Shown here: positions 34,349 through 43,590 of the stretch, piece after piece
How the letters are laid out: each line of letters opens with the position of its first letter
Numbering within the stretch: the first letter of the stretch is position 1
Source: Acidimicrobium ferrooxidans
Lineage (GTDB): Bacteria > Actinomycetota > Geothermincolia > Fen-727 > Anoxymicrobiaceae
NCBI GenBank assembly: GCA_020723485.1
Contig: DYIU01000005.1
Location: 124,001-188,000 of the forward strand
Reading direction: 5' to 3'
Length of the DNA stretch: 64,000 nt
Made by a program: the position numbers and the translations under genes
The notes under the pieces: model-generated
Database searches by the model: none
What the model was told of the DNA's origin: nothing
The model's input: the letters and a program-made list of their open reading frames with translations, nothing else

Positions 34349-35848
34349 TCAGGCAGGCTGTTCCCACGACAGGGACCGTTCGACCGCCCGCTTCCACCCC
34401 CGGTAGAGGGCGTCGGGCTTCTCACGGTCCCGGGGAGGCTCGAACGATCTTTCCGCCTGCCAGATCTCCTCTATCTCCTCCAGGCCGGACCAGTACCCCA
34501 CCGCCAGGCCCGCGAGGTATGCGGCTCCCAGGGCGGTGGTCTCGGGTACCACCGGCCGCTGGACCTCGCAGCCCAGCTGTTCGGCCTGGAACTGGCACAG
34601 GACGTCCATGACCGAGGCCCCGCCGTCGACGCGCAGTGAGGTCACCCCGGTGCCGCAGTCGCTCTCCATCGCATGCATGACGTCGCGGGTCTGGTAGGCC
34701 ATGGACTCCATGGTCGCCCTGACCACCTGCTCCCGGGTCGTGCCGCGCGTTATGCCTATCATCATCCCGCGGGCGTACGGGTCCCAGTACGGCGCGCCCA
34801 GGCCCACGAAGGCCGGCACGAAGTACAGCCCGCCGGTATCCGGCGACTGCTCCGCGATGGGTCCGGTCTCCGCGGCGCTCTCTATTATCCCGAGGCCGTC
34901 ACGCAGCCACTGGATCGCCGCCCCGGTGATGAATATGGAGCCTTCGAGCGCGTAGGTTACGCCTTCCGGGAGCCCCCACGCGATCGTGGTGAGCATCCCC
35001 GCGCCGGAATGCACCGCCCTCGGACCGGTATTCATAAGCACGAAACTGCCGGTGCCGTAGGTGTTCTTGGTCATCCCCTCCCTGTAGCAGGCCTGGCCGA
35101 AAAGGGCGGCCTGCTGGTCCCCCGCCACACCTCCTATCGGAACGCTCACGCCGAAGAACGAATCGGGATCGGTCTCGGCGAAGACGCCGCTGGAAGGCCG
35201 GACCTCCGGGAGCATCGATCGCGGCACGCCCAGGGCGTCGAGGCAGGCGTCGCTCCATTCCAGTCCGTTGATGTCGAACATCAGGGTGCGAGAGGCGTTG
35301 GAGTAGTCGGTGGCGTGCAGCTTCCCGCCGGTCAGCTTCGCCAGGAGCCACGAGTCGATGGTGCCGAAAGATATCTCCCCCGCGGCGGCGGCCTTCGCGA
35401 ACCCGGGGTCATGTTCCATCTTCCAGGTAACCTTTGTGCCGCTGAAGTAGGGGTCCAGGACCAGTCCGGTCGTCCTCCGGAACTGCTCCTCGCGGCCCTC
35501 ATCCTTCAATCTCTCGCAGACGTTCGCGGAGCGCCGGCACTGCCATACGATGGCCCTTCCGACGGGCTCGGTAGTGCCTTTCTTCCAGAATACCGAGGTC
35601 TCGCGCTGGTTAGTGATACCGATCGCAGCGAGTTCCCCCGGTGTCAGGCCGGCCTCGACCAGCGCCTTTTCGACCGTCCGCAGAGTGCCGGCCCATATCT
35701 CCTCGGGGTCGTGCTCGACCCACCCCCCTCGCGGGAAGTACTGCGGCAACTCCTGGTTGACCTTGGAGCTCACGGCCCCCCTCCTGTCGAAGACCATGGC
35801 AGTGGTGCCAGTGGTGCCCTGGTCTATCGCCAGTATGTATTCAGCCAA
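34349..35848 (-). CDS. glpK: Glycerol kinase
   Basis: 499 aa from the TTG at 35848, six bases after AAAGGAG; this start gives the usual GlpK length and N-terminus (YILAIDQGTTGTTAM). Further blocks are GTIDSWLLAKLTGG, YGTGSFVLMNTG and VDGGASVMDVLCQFQ. It phosphorylates glycerol to glycerol-3-phosphate with ATP. It sits between tsaD and groES; no glycerol facilitator or glycerol-3-phosphate dehydrogenase is adjacent, so it may be read together with the upstream tsa genes. Confidence 0.95.
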   Translation of the reverse strand: MAEYILAIDQGTTGTTAMVFDRRGAVSSKVNQELPQYFPRGGWVEHDPEEIWAGTLRTVEKALVEAGLTPGELAAIGITNQRETSVFWKKGTTEPVGRAIVWQCRRSANVCERLKDEGREEQFRRTTGLVLDPYFSGTKVTWKMEHDPGFAKAAAAGEISFGTIDSWLLAKLTGGKLHATDYSNASRTLMFDINGLEWSDACLDALGVPRSMLPEVRPSSGVFAETDPDSFFGVSVPIGGVAGDQQAALFGQACYREGMTKNTYGTGSFVLMNTGPRAVHSGAGMLTTIAWGLPEGVTYALEGSIFITGAAIQWLRDGLGIIESAAETGPIAEQSPDTGGLYFVPAFVGLGAPYWDPYARGMMIGITRGTTREQVVRATMESMAYQTRDVMHAMESDCGTGVTSLRVDGGASVMDVLCQFQAEQLGCEVQRPVVPETTALGAAYLAGLAVGYWSGLEEIEEIWQAERSFEPPRDREKPDALYRGWKRAVERSLSWEQPA

Positions 35849-35889
35849 CTCGCTCTCCTTTCGGGCTCCTCTCCCCCCCAAGTCTATCA

Positions 35890-35906
35890 AACGCAACATG
35901 GTGTCA
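35890..35906. repeat. Half copy of the stop-codon repeat (copy F)
   Basis: AACGCAACATGGTGTCA is one arm plus part of the core of the dispersed palindrome; its last bases are the TGA stop of tsaD (35904-35906). The other arm is missing, as if the coding end replaced it. Confidence 0.5.
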
Positions 35907-36893
35907 ACTGCCGAAGGCAAGGCCGGGGTAGACGTCCTGGTCCAACCCGGATCGGAAGCCCTCGAGGAACCGGCGGTGCCCCAAGGCGGCGACCATCGCG
36001 GCGTTGTCGGTACACAGTTCAGGCGAGGGGAACACCAGGCGGAGCCCTTGCGCCGCGCACTCCTCGGCCAGCCAGGAGCGGAGCTTCCTGTTGCATGCTA
36101 CGCCGCCACCCAGCACGACGTCCCTCAGGCCCCTCTCAAGCGCGGCCGCTACGGTCTTCCTGACCACGACGTCCAGGGCGGCGGCCTGGAAGGAAGCGGC
36201 GATGTCAGCTACGGGCGCCGCGCCCGAGCCGGCCTGCTTCACGTACCGGCTCACCGCGGTCTTCAGGCCCGAGAGCGAGAAGTTCAGGTCGCCGCTGCCG
36301 ATCATGGCGCGGGGGAACAGCACGGCGCGCGGGTCGGCGTCCGCCGAGAGGCCGTCTATGACGGGCCCTCCCGGGTAGCCGAGACCCAGCAGCTTCGCCA
36401 CCTTGTCGTACGCCTCGCCGAGGGCGTCGTCGAGCGTCCGGCCCAGCACCTCCATGTCGCTCACCCCGCGGACCTCGGCCAGGAGCGTGTGGCCCCCGGA
36501 TACCACCAGTGCCAGGAACGGGAACGCCGGCAGGCGCCCCTCGAGGGCGGGGGCGAAAGCGTGCGCCTCGACGTGGTTCACCGCTACCATCGGAACGTCC
36601 CAGGACCAGGCCAGCCCCTTTGCGACGGACACGCCGACGACCAGCGAGCCCACCAGCCCCGGTCCTACGGTGACCGCGACTAGGCCGGGGCGCCCGGCCG
36701 CGGCGGACAGGGCTTCGCCCAGGACGGGCACTATCGCCTCGACGTGCGCCCTGGCTGCTATCTCGGGGACGACGCCCCCGTAGGCGGCGTGCAGGTCCAC
36801 CTGGGAGGCGATCACGTTCGAAAGCATCCTGTCGCCGTCGACCAGCGCGGCCGAGCTCTCGTCGCAGGATGTCTCGACCCCGAGCGTCAGCAC
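35904..36893 (-). CDS. tsaD: tRNA N6-adenosine threonylcarbamoyltransferase
   Basis: 329 aa, ASKHA-fold enzyme that with TsaB and TsaE makes t6A37 in ANN-decoding tRNAs. It has the N-terminal GVETSCDESSAALV, the metal-binding HVEAHA, the GGHTLL block and the late VLGGGVACN. The GTG at 36893 overlaps the end of rimI. All three subunits TsaB, TsaD and TsaE are encoded here, which is the normal actinobacterial arrangement; TsaC is not in the window. Confidence 0.96.
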   Translation of the reverse strand: MLTLGVETSCDESSAALVDGDRMLSNVIASQVDLHAAYGGVVPEIAARAHVEAIVPVLGEALSAAAGRPGLVAVTVGPGLVGSLVVGVSVAKGLAWSWDVPMVAVNHVEAHAFAPALEGRLPAFPFLALVVSGGHTLLAEVRGVSDMEVLGRTLDDALGEAYDKVAKLLGLGYPGGPVIDGLSADADPRAVLFPRAMIGSGDLNFSLSGLKTAVSRYVKQAGSGAAPVADIAASFQAAALDVVVRKTVAAALERGLRDVVLGGGVACNRKLRSWLAEECAAQGLRLVFPSPELCTDNAAMVAALGHRRFLEGFRSGLDQDVYPGLAFGS

Positions 36894-37420
36894 AGCCGGT
36901 CACCATCCCGGCGGCGGAGTCCCGCCTCGATCCGGTCTATCAGGGCGACGTAACCCGGGTCGCGGATGTCACCGGTCGCCATGATGACGGCGTCCTCGCC
37001 GCTGTCCGCGTAATAGCCCCTCCGGAGCCCTATCTCATCGAAACCGAACTGCCGGTAGAACTCCCTCGCCTCGTGGTTGGTCTCCCTGACCTCGAGGGTG
37101 AGCCAGCGCGCGCCCCTCTCCAATCCCCTGCGGACGCACGATACAAGGAGAGCCGAGCCCAGACCCCGCCTGCGGAGCGCCTGAGCGACGGCCATGTTGG
37201 TCACGTGCACCTCTCCCCCCAGCACCTGCGCCCCGATGTAGCCGAGCACCGAGCCGCCCGACTCGGCGACAAGATATATGCAGGCCTCGCCGCGCTTGAG
37301 CTCCTGGGCGAAGAGCTCCTCCGTCCAGGGCGATTCGAACACCTGGTGCTCGAGCCCCATCACCCCCGCGAGGTCGGTTGCGAGCATCTCCCTGATCTTG
37401 AATTCGTCCGCGCCTTCCAT
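36887..37420 (-). CDS. rimI: Ribosomal protein S18-alanine N-acetyltransferase-like GNAT
   Basis: 177 aa GNAT acetyltransferase with the acetyl-CoA site RRRGLGSALL and the following LEVRETNHEAREFYRQFGF, characteristic of RimI. It N-acetylates ribosomal protein S18. The ATG at 37420 follows GAGG; a GTG at 37432 that overlaps the tsaB stop (GTGA) is an alternative. It is slightly longer than the usual 150-160 aa because of a C-terminal tail. It lies between tsaB and tsaD, as is normal. Confidence 0.9.
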   Translation of the reverse strand: MEGADEFKIREMLATDLAGVMGLEHQVFESPWTEELFAQELKRGEACIYLVAESGGSVLGYIGAQVLGGEVHVTNMAVAQALRRRGLGSALLVSCVRRGLERGARWLTLEVRETNHEAREFYRQFGFDEIGLRRGYYADSGEDAVIMATGDIRDPGYVALIDRIEAGLRRRDGDRLC

Positions 37421-37428
37421 GGATGGCC

Positions 37429-38124
37429 TCACGTCGGCTTCTTCAGGTATATCGGTGCCAGCGAGGCGGGGTCGGCCCCCGCGCCCGATGACAGCAGGGA
37501 GCCGGCCAGCGCGAGCAGCGCGGCGGCTGGGGGGAACCGGACCTCCGCGGGCAGGACCCTGCCCCTTCTTTTCATCTCCCCTTCGAGCCGGCCCGGGACC
37601 TCCCCGGCGAGCGCCAGCGTCCTGAACCGGACCCCGGCCACCGCGCGAGCCAGGAGCGGAGGCTCCCCGCAGAGGTAGTCGGTCAGGCGCTCCAGCCGGC
37701 CGTCCGCCCGCCTGTAAGCCGCGGCGTAGAACTGGCCGCGCCTGGCGTCGAGCGTCGCGAGGACTGCATCGGCCTCGGGGTCGGCGGCTGCGGCCAGGAT
37801 GTCCAGGGTGGGTATTCCCGCGACCGGCACGCCCAAGCCCATCGACACCGCCTTGGCGCATGCAACGCCCACCTTGACCCCGGTGAACGTGCCCGGGCCG
37901 ATGCCGGCGGCGACCGCGCCGATGTCGCCCGGTGTGAAGCCCAGCCCTCTCACCATGGCGTCGAGCTCGGGCATCAGCCAGGTTGTATGCCCCTTGGTGG
38001 CCTCGAAGCTGGCTTCGTCGAGCAGCGTACCGCCCACCCCCGCCGCGAGCACACCTCGCACGGTGCAGGTATCCCAGGCCACGACCAGGGGGGCTCCGCC
38101 CTTTCCCCCGGGCTCAGCCGCCAT
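37429..38124 (-). CDS. tsaB: tRNA threonylcarbamoyladenosine biosynthesis protein TsaB
   Basis: 231 aa. The N-terminal ASKHA lobe has VVAWDTCTVRGVLA, then GHTTWLMPELD and GIGPGTFTGVKVG, all typical of TsaB, the scaffold that pairs with TsaD. It lacks the metal-binding His of TsaD, as expected. Its start overlaps tsaE by 11 bp. The C-terminal half is Ala/Arg-rich and less conserved. Confidence 0.93.
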   Translation of the reverse strand: MAAEPGGKGGAPLVVAWDTCTVRGVLAAGVGGTLLDEASFEATKGHTTWLMPELDAMVRGLGFTPGDIGAVAAGIGPGTFTGVKVGVACAKAVSMGLGVPVAGIPTLDILAAAADPEADAVLATLDARRGQFYAAAYRRADGRLERLTDYLCGEPPLLARAVAGVRFRTLALAGEVPGRLEGEMKRRGRVLPAEVRFPPAAALLALAGSLLSSGAGADPASLAPIYLKKPT

Positions 38125-38590
38125 CTTTCAGCATCTCCCTTATGACCGCCGCGAGCCTTCCGTCCCAGCCGCCGCTCTCCCTTACCTTGATCAGGCGCTC
38201 GTTCTCACCGGCCCCGAACGCTATGCTCACTGTCAGGCGCTTGGAGGGCAGCGCGGAGCGGACCCTCTGAGCCCACTCCACCGCGCATATCCAACAACCG
38301 TCCAGGAAATCGTCGATCCCCGCTTCGACGAGCTGTTCCCCGTCGCTGAGCCTGTATGCGTCCACGTGGCACAGTGTGGCCGCCGGGTAGGGGTTGATTA
38401 TTATGAACGTGGGACTGGTGACCGGCCCGTCGTAGCCCCGCCCCCTGGCCATCCCCCGGACCAGGACGGTCTTTCCGGTGCCGAGCTCACCCTCGAGGCA
38501 CACCACGTCCCCAGGGTCCAGCGCGGCGCCCAGAGTCCGTCCCAGGGCGAGCGTCCGCTCCTCTGAATCGCTTCTGATGACGAGGTCCAT
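38114..38590 (-). CDS. tsaE: tRNA threonylcarbamoyladenosine biosynthesis ATPase TsaE
   Basis: 158 aa. Walker A is LEGELGTGKTVLVRG at about residues 35-49; TSPTFIIINPY and HVDAYRLSDGEQL follow as in known TsaE. It is the ATPase that resets the TsaBD complex. ATG at 38590 follows GGGGGAG. It is the first gene of the tsaE-tsaB-rimI-tsaD set, downstream of the uracil-DNA glycosylase. Confidence 0.95.
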   Translation of the reverse strand: MDLVIRSDSEERTLALGRTLGAALDPGDVVCLEGELGTGKTVLVRGMARGRGYDGPVTSPTFIIINPYPAATLCHVDAYRLSDGEQLVEAGIDDFLDGCWICAVEWAQRVRSALPSKRLTVSIAFGAGENERLIKVRESGGWDGRLAAVIREMLKDGG

Positions 38591-38611
38591 AGGCAGGCTC
38601 CCCCGGAGGGG

Positions 38612-39223
38612 TCAGAACAGGCCCATCTGTTCGGGTTCGGGCGCCGGGGGCTCCGGCGGGGTCTCATCCTCCTCGAGGTACTTCTTGAGGTTATCGAAGT
38701 CGGCGCGGAGGAGGTCCTTGGTCGAAGGGGTTCGCAGCGCCGCCGCGGGGTGAAAGACCGGCACGTTGAAGTACCCCGGGCCGATGAAGCGCTGGCCGTG
38801 TATCTTGCTTATCTGTATGGACCTCTTCATCATGACCCCGGCGGCGATGCGCCCGAGCTGGCAGACCACCGCCGGCTTTATCAGACTCAGCTGGCCCTGA
38901 AGGAACGGGTTGCAGGTATCTATCTCCTCGGGGAGGGGGTCGCGGTTGCCCGGGGGCCTGCACTTAACCACGTTGGTGATATACACCTCGGAGCGTCTCA
39001 TCCCGATCCCCGTGAGCAGGTCGTCGAGCAGCTTGCCCGCCGGGCCGACGAAAGGCAGGCCCTGGGCGTCCTCGGCCCTGCCCGGCGCCTCACCCACGAA
39101 CATGAGCCGCGCGTGAGGGTCTCCGTATCCGTACACCAGCTTCGTCCTGCTCGCGCAGAGCTGGCACCTTGTGCAGTCACCCAGTATTTCCCGCAGTTCC
39201 TCGAGCGTGTCAGCCTCGTACAT
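38612..39223 (-). CDS. Family 4 uracil-DNA glycosylase
   Basis: 203 aa. The N-terminal Fe-S ligands are CTRCQLC and later KCRPPGNRDP with a further Cys in DTCNPFL. The catalytic motif region is GEAPGRAEDAQGLPFVGPAG and the second motif is FHPAAALR. This is a thermostable-type, 4Fe-4S UDG that removes uracil from DNA. Such enzymes are common in thermophiles and actinobacteria. It lies 21 bases upstream of tsaE and is probably cotranscribed with it. Confidence 0.93.
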   Translation of the reverse strand: MYEADTLEELREILGDCTRCQLCASRTKLVYGYGDPHARLMFVGEAPGRAEDAQGLPFVGPAGKLLDDLLTGIGMRRSEVYITNVVKCRPPGNRDPLPEEIDTCNPFLQGQLSLIKPAVVCQLGRIAAGVMMKRSIQISKIHGQRFIGPGYFNVPVFHPAAALRTPSTKDLLRADFDNLKKYLEEDETPPEPPAPEPEQMGLF

Positions 39224-39259
39224 CCGCCACCCCCCAGCCCTTTCCCCGGTGAAGGCCGC

Positions 39260-39472
39260 TCACTTGCACCCCTCGCAGGAGGAGGCGCTGCAGCTCGAGC
39301 ACGAGCCTCCGCTGCTCGGGGTGAACCTGTCACCCGACTTCACTCCGAACACGCTGAACAGCTTGTCAAGCCTGGATTTACCGCACTCCGGGCAGGCGAC
39401 TTTTTCGTTTCCCCGGACCAGCTTCTCGAACCGGCACCCGCACGCTGTGCATCTGTACTCGTAGATCGGCAT
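39260..39472 (-). CDS. FmdB-type zinc-ribbon protein
   Basis: 70 aa. It begins [16 protein letters not shown] and has a second pair in CPECG, the standard zinc ribbon of the FmdB family. The tail is Ser/Cys-rich ([14 protein letters not shown]). Family members are small putative regulators or accessory proteins with no settled function. It is encoded 11 bases after the nitroreductase in a compact minus-strand run. Confidence 0.85.
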   Translation of the reverse strand: MPIYEYRCTACGCRFEKLVRGNEKVACPECGKSRLDKLFSVFGVKSGDRFTPSSGGSCSSCSASSCEGCK

Positions 39473-39483
39473 CCGTTACCCCG

Positions 39484-39999
39484 TCAGACGTAGTCCGTGA
39501 ACTTCTCGAAAGGCTCTCGCCCGGTCCTCCGCGCGCGCCCCGCGGGGTAGCCCACCGGCACCATGGCCAGCGGCCTCCTGCCGGCGGGCAGGCCCAGCGC
39601 GGCCGACGCGGCCTCCTCGCTGAACGCCCCGACCCAGCACGCTCCCAGGCCCTCCGCCACCGCCGCCAGCAACATGTTCTCCACCGCGGCGGCAGTATCC
39701 TGTATCGCGTAGAGGTGCTCGCCCCTCGAGCCGTACCCGCGGGCGCTGGCCTCGAGCTCGGCCTCGACCACTATCACCACGGGAGCCCGCTCGATGAACG
39801 ACTGCCCGCCCGCGGCCGCCGCGAGCATCCTCTTGACGACCCGGTCCCTCACCACGTGAAAGCGCCAGGGCTGGAGGTTCCCGGCGGTCGGCGCCCTTAC
39901 GGCGGCTTCCAGCAGCTTCCTCACCACCGGGGCCGGCACGTCCCGGTCCGTGAATTCCCTTACGCTCCGCCTGCCGTTTATAGCATCGTACAGGTCCAT
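39484..39999 (-). CDS. Nitroreductase-family FMN protein
   Basis: 171 aa, a short nitroreductase-fold protein with the FMN phosphate motif NGRRSVREFTD at the start and APTAGNLQPWRFHVV after it. The late block AVAEGLGACWVGAF is also typical. It probably reduces a quinone, nitro compound or flavin with NAD(P)H; the substrate is unknown. It is downstream of a P1-family peptidase gene in the same run. Confidence 0.88.
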   Translation of the reverse strand: MDLYDAINGRRSVREFTDRDVPAPVVRKLLEAAVRAPTAGNLQPWRFHVVRDRVVKRMLAAAAGGQSFIERAPVVIVVEAELEASARGYGSRGEHLYAIQDTAAAVENMLLAAVAEGLGACWVGAFSEEAASAALGLPAGRRPLAMVPVGYPAGRARRTGREPFEKFTDYV

Positions 40000-40013
40000 G
40001 ACCCGCCGCGCTC

Positions 40014-40955
40014 CTATGTCTCGAGTATATCACGGGCACACGGTATGCCCCCCGCGGGCTCCGCATGCATCACGGCCGAGCGGATGGCCTCGGCAGTGCC
40101 CATCGCGGCCAGGACTTCGACCGCGTCGAGCGGGGCCTCGACCTCGCCGGTGGCGAGGACGAAAACGGTATCGCCGTCATACCTGGTGTGCGAGGGCCTC
40201 ACCGCCCTCGCGATGCCGTTGTGGCCCTGCTGGGCGATCCTGGTCCCGTCATCGCAGCACAGCGAGGCGTTCGTGGCCACCACGACGAGGGTTGTGTTCG
40301 CGTTGGCGCAACCCGGCGCGAGGCCTGTGGCCAGGCAGAGCATCTTCTCCGCCCCGAGGTAGCGGCTGTCCGAGCCTCGCACGCCCGCGAGGACGCGCCC
40401 GGCCTCGTCGACCACGTCGCCGAAGCTGTTCACCACCGCGGCGACCTCGAGCTTGAAGCCGTCAGCGTGGAAACGGTACATGCCGAAGCCTCCCCTGGTG
40501 GACATCCCGCGGCCTGCCACGTTCCCGACGCTCGCGCCCATGCCGACGCCCACGCTTCCCTCCCGGTCTTCATCCACTACGGCCTCGGTGCAGGCCCGGT
40601 AGGCCATCTCGGCGTCCGGCCTTACGGAGCCGTCCCCCAGGTCCAGGTCGAAGATGACGGCCGCGCTGACTATGGGCACCGCGCCGCCGGGGGTGGGGTA
40701 CCCCACTCCCTTCTCCTCGAGGTAGCGCACCACGCCCGATGCGGCACCCAGGCCGAACGCGCTCCCCCCGCTGAGCAGGACCGCGTTGGGCCCGCTCACC
40801 GAGAAGCATGGACGCAGGAGCTCGGTCTCGCGCGTCCCAGGCGCCCCGCCGCGCACCTCGCAGGCTCCCACCGTGCCCTCCGGGGGGAGAAACACCGTGC
40901 AGCCCGTGAGCGCCTCGCCGTCACATGCATGTCCTACCCTTATGGTGCCGATCAT
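40014..40955 (-). CDS. P1 (DmpA/S58)-family peptidase
   Basis: 313 aa. The protein matches the DmpA-type family of self-cleaving N-terminal nucleophile hydrolases: IRVGHACDGEALTG at the start, LLSGGSAFGLGAA, and the autocleavage region ANTTLVVVATNA, where the Thr after Asn would become the new N-terminus. These are aminopeptidases or amidases acting on small substrates. ATG at 40955 overlaps the TGA of the alpha/beta hydrolase as ATGA. Confidence 0.87.
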   Translation of the reverse strand: MIGTIRVGHACDGEALTGCTVFLPPEGTVGACEVRGGAPGTRETELLRPCFSVSGPNAVLLSGGSAFGLGAASGVVRYLEEKGVGYPTPGGAVPIVSAAVIFDLDLGDGSVRPDAEMAYRACTEAVVDEDREGSVGVGMGASVGNVAGRGMSTRGGFGMYRFHADGFKLEVAAVVNSFGDVVDEAGRVLAGVRGSDSRYLGAEKMLCLATGLAPGCANANTTLVVVATNASLCCDDGTRIAQQGHNGIARAVRPSHTRYDGDTVFVLATGEVEAPLDAVEVLAAMGTAEAIRSAVMHAEPAGGIPCARDILET

Positions 40956-42019
40956 CCTGTTCCTCCTGACCCGCCCGCGGACAGAGCGCCGTCGGCGAAT
41001 TCCGCCAGCACGCGGTTGAACTGCTCGTGGACTTCCATGAAGCTGGGGTGCCCCGTATCCGATATCACGTACAGCTCGGAGCCGGGGAGCTCGTCGCGCA
41101 GCCTCAACGAGTTCCTCGGGGCGGTCAGCCTGTCCTTTTCACCTACCCAGACCAGTACCGGCACCCCGGAGCGCCTCAGCCCCTCGAGCGAGATCCCTTC
41201 CATGCCGAGAAGGGCAAGGCACGCCCGGGAAGCACCCTCCATCGACGTGCGCCTTGCGATCTCGCCGATGCCCTCCATCTGCGCGAGGGACGCGCCGCCG
41301 CCGAACCCGAGATACCTCACGGCCACCAGGAAGAGTGAAGTCCCAATGACGGCGTGCTTCAGGCCGTCCGAAAGCCCGGGGTGGTCCACGGCGAAGCGGA
41401 ACACGGGCTCCACCAGCGGGCGCTGGACGCGGCGCAGCACCGCGCCTCCGGCCATCATCTCGTGCATGGCCACGTGCGCGGTGTCCAGTAGAGCCACGCC
41501 CTTTACCCTCGAGCCCAGGTCACCGGGGAACAGCTCGCAGTACTTGAGTATCGCCATGCCCCCCATGCTGTGCCCGGCCAGTATGACCGGCTCGCCGGGG
41601 GCGCAGGCGTCCAGCACCGCCCTCAGATCGCGTCCCAGCGCTTCGAGGGCTTCGACGCCGCCACCGGGGCAGTCGCTCCTGCCGTGCCACCTGTGGTCGT
41701 AGCAGACCAGGCGGTACGAGTCGGAAAGGCCCTTCTTCTGGAAGTGCCACATGTCGGCGCCGTTGAACAGCCCGTGGGACAGTACGATGGCAGGCCCGCG
41801 GCCTACTTCCTCCGTGTACAGGCGAGACCCGTCGAAGCTCTCGATGTAACGGCTCTTCTCGCCCACCGGGGCGCAGAGGTCCTCACCCGAATCCGGGTCA
41901 GGCCTCGCCCGCAGGCGCCAGGCGAGGCCCCTGACCGCCGCCGGCGGCACGAGCGCGGCCGCGCCGAGCGCGATGAGGGCCTTTCTCTTCCTGGAACGCC
42001 GGTCGGTGCCTGAGGCCAT
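40952..42019 (-). CDS. Membrane-anchored alpha/beta hydrolase
   Basis: 355 aa. A basic N-terminus and one hydrophobic segment (about residues 13-31) are followed by an alpha/beta-hydrolase fold. The nucleophile is in AGHSMGGMA, the acid probably in GEKDRLTAP and the His in SDTGHPSF, so the triad is complete. It may be an esterase or lipase; the substrate is unknown. It lies between the HD protein gene and the P1 peptidase gene in one minus-strand run. Confidence 0.87.
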   Translation of the reverse strand: MASGTDRRSRKRKALIALGAAALVPPAAVRGLAWRLRARPDPDSGEDLCAPVGEKSRYIESFDGSRLYTEEVGRGPAIVLSHGLFNGADMWHFQKKGLSDSYRLVCYDHRWHGRSDCPGGGVEALEALGRDLRAVLDACAPGEPVILAGHSMGGMAILKYCELFPGDLGSRVKGVALLDTAHVAMHEMMAGGAVLRRVQRPLVEPVFRFAVDHPGLSDGLKHAVIGTSLFLVAVRYLGFGGGASLAQMEGIGEIARRTSMEGASRACLALLGMEGISLEGLRRSGVPVLVWVGEKDRLTAPRNSLRLRDELPGSELYVISDTGHPSFMEVHEQFNRVLAEFADGALSAGGSGGTG

Positions 42020-42095
42020 GTTCCATCCTTCCTCAAGCCGGAGCTTTTCTCGCTGGGAACCTTCGACTGGAGAAACGCGGCTGCGAGAGCGGCCT

Positions 42096-43562
42096 TCACT
42101 TCTCCCCGGCGCGTCCCCGCACGTTCATTTTACCTTTAAAATCCGGGGCCAGGTATTCGAGCGCCTGCTGCCTGCTCGACACCAGCGCCTCCCTCTGCGC
42201 TACGCGCGCCCTGAACAGAGCTTCCGCTACCGGCGGGCCCGGTCGGATGCCGGTGTGCACCATGACGTCCCGGCCGCTCACCAGCGGCGGGTAGTCGCGG
42301 TCCCAGAAGTAGTCATGCATGACCCTGCTGGCCATCCGCCGGTAACGCTCGACCCCTTCCGTCGTCGACGCTTCGCCCCGGGTGGCGAGCCTGTCCGCCA
42401 GGGACAGCAGTATCACCTCGATGCAGTGGTCGCCCAACTCGTCCACCACCGCGAGCCTGGTCCGGGCCGACTCCCCCTCCTTCAGGAGAAACCCGAGCCG
42501 CATGTGGTCGCGCACGAGCAGCTCCAGGTGCCGCCGTCCCCGCCCGGTAAGTCCGAGCCTCGCGGCTATGTCGGCGGCAAGCCTCGCGCCTGCATCCTGG
42601 TGCCCCTGGAATCGAATCCGACCGGATGGCTCGACGCTCATCGCCCCGGGCTTGCCTATGTCGTGTATGAGCGCGGCGAACCCCAGGTAGGACCGGCGGT
42701 CCACGCCGGAGTCGAGAGGCCTGCGGAGATGGCTCGATACCCGCCAGCCGAAAGCCGGGAACCACTTCTCGGGGGCTTCGAGTATCTGCTCGAGGATGTC
42801 GAGGACTTCCAGGGTATGCTCCCACACCCCGAGGTGGTGGTAGTAGTTCTGGGGCACGTCGTAGGTGGCCCCGACCTCGGGGAGCAGCTCCGTCAACGTG
42901 CCGCTTCGCTGAAGAAAGCGCGCGTTCCCGGACATGCTCCTGCCGGAGAAGAGCCGCCGGAGCGCGCTCCACGCCCTCGCCCCGTCGAGGCGGGCCAGGC
43001 ACCCGGATTTCTCCCGCATCAGGGCCTCGGTGTCCGGGTCGGGACCCAGCCCGAACGTGGCAGCGAGCCCTGCCGCGGAGATCAGCCTGGCCGGGTCGTT
43101 GTCGAACACGTGGGCCGAGACGGCCCGCAGGCGGCCGTCCGCCAGGTCGGCCATGCCCCCGTGGGGGTCTATGAGCTCCCTTGGACGCACGGTGCCCAGC
43201 TCGACGCCGAGCGCTTCGACGGTGAAGCCGGAGTCGCCAAGGTGCGCGCTGATGTCCTGTCCCGTGAGCGGGACCAGGGTCAGGGAACGTCCTCCCGCCG
43301 GCTTAGCGGCGAGCTGGAAGCCGCCTTCCAGGCCCCTGAAAGGCACAGGCAGGAGACCGGTGTGCTGCGCGACCCGGCGGGCGGCTGAGGCCGTGTCACC
43401 CCCGCAGGCGATGAGGATGTTTCCCGGGGAGCGGCCCGTGAGGACTTCGAGCACGTACCGGCCGCACGCGTAGCACGCCCCGCCCGGTGCCGCGGCGGAG
43501 GCACCCATGAAGAGCTCGTCCGCTTCAAGCCCGCGGTCGAGGTCGGCGCCTGAGTCGTTCAT
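42096..43562 (-). CDS. HD-domain protein with degenerate polyA-polymerase/CCA-type head
   Basis: 488 aa. The middle has the neck region of tRNA nucleotidyltransferases (IDPHGGMADLADGRLRAVS, then DNDPARLISAAG), and the C-terminal half is an HD domain (HHLGVWEHTLEVLD, AALIHDIGKPG, LVRDHMRLG). The catalytic head appears inactive: the usual GGxVRD is GRYVLEV and the DxD metal motif reads NILIA. The HD residues are intact, so phosphohydrolase activity may remain. CCA addition is unlikely. It follows the small NMD3-like gene by 28 bases. Confidence 0.75.
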   Translation of the reverse strand: MNDSGADLDRGLEADELFMGASAAAPGGACYACGRYVLEVLTGRSPGNILIACGGDTASAARRVAQHTGLLPVPFRGLEGGFQLAAKPAGGRSLTLVPLTGQDISAHLGDSGFTVEALGVELGTVRPRELIDPHGGMADLADGRLRAVSAHVFDNDPARLISAAGLAATFGLGPDPDTEALMREKSGCLARLDGARAWSALRRLFSGRSMSGNARFLQRSGTLTELLPEVGATYDVPQNYYHHLGVWEHTLEVLDILEQILEAPEKWFPAFGWRVSSHLRRPLDSGVDRRSYLGFAALIHDIGKPGAMSVEPSGRIRFQGHQDAGARLAADIAARLGLTGRGRRHLELLVRDHMRLGFLLKEGESARTRLAVVDELGDHCIEVILLSLADRLATRGEASTTEGVERYRRMASRVMHDYFWDRDYPPLVSGRDVMVHTGIRPGPPVAEALFRARVAQREALVSSRQQALEYLAPDFKGKMNVRGRAGEK

Positions 43563-43590
43563 GGCGTGCAGCCGGGCCGGAGGTCCGGTT

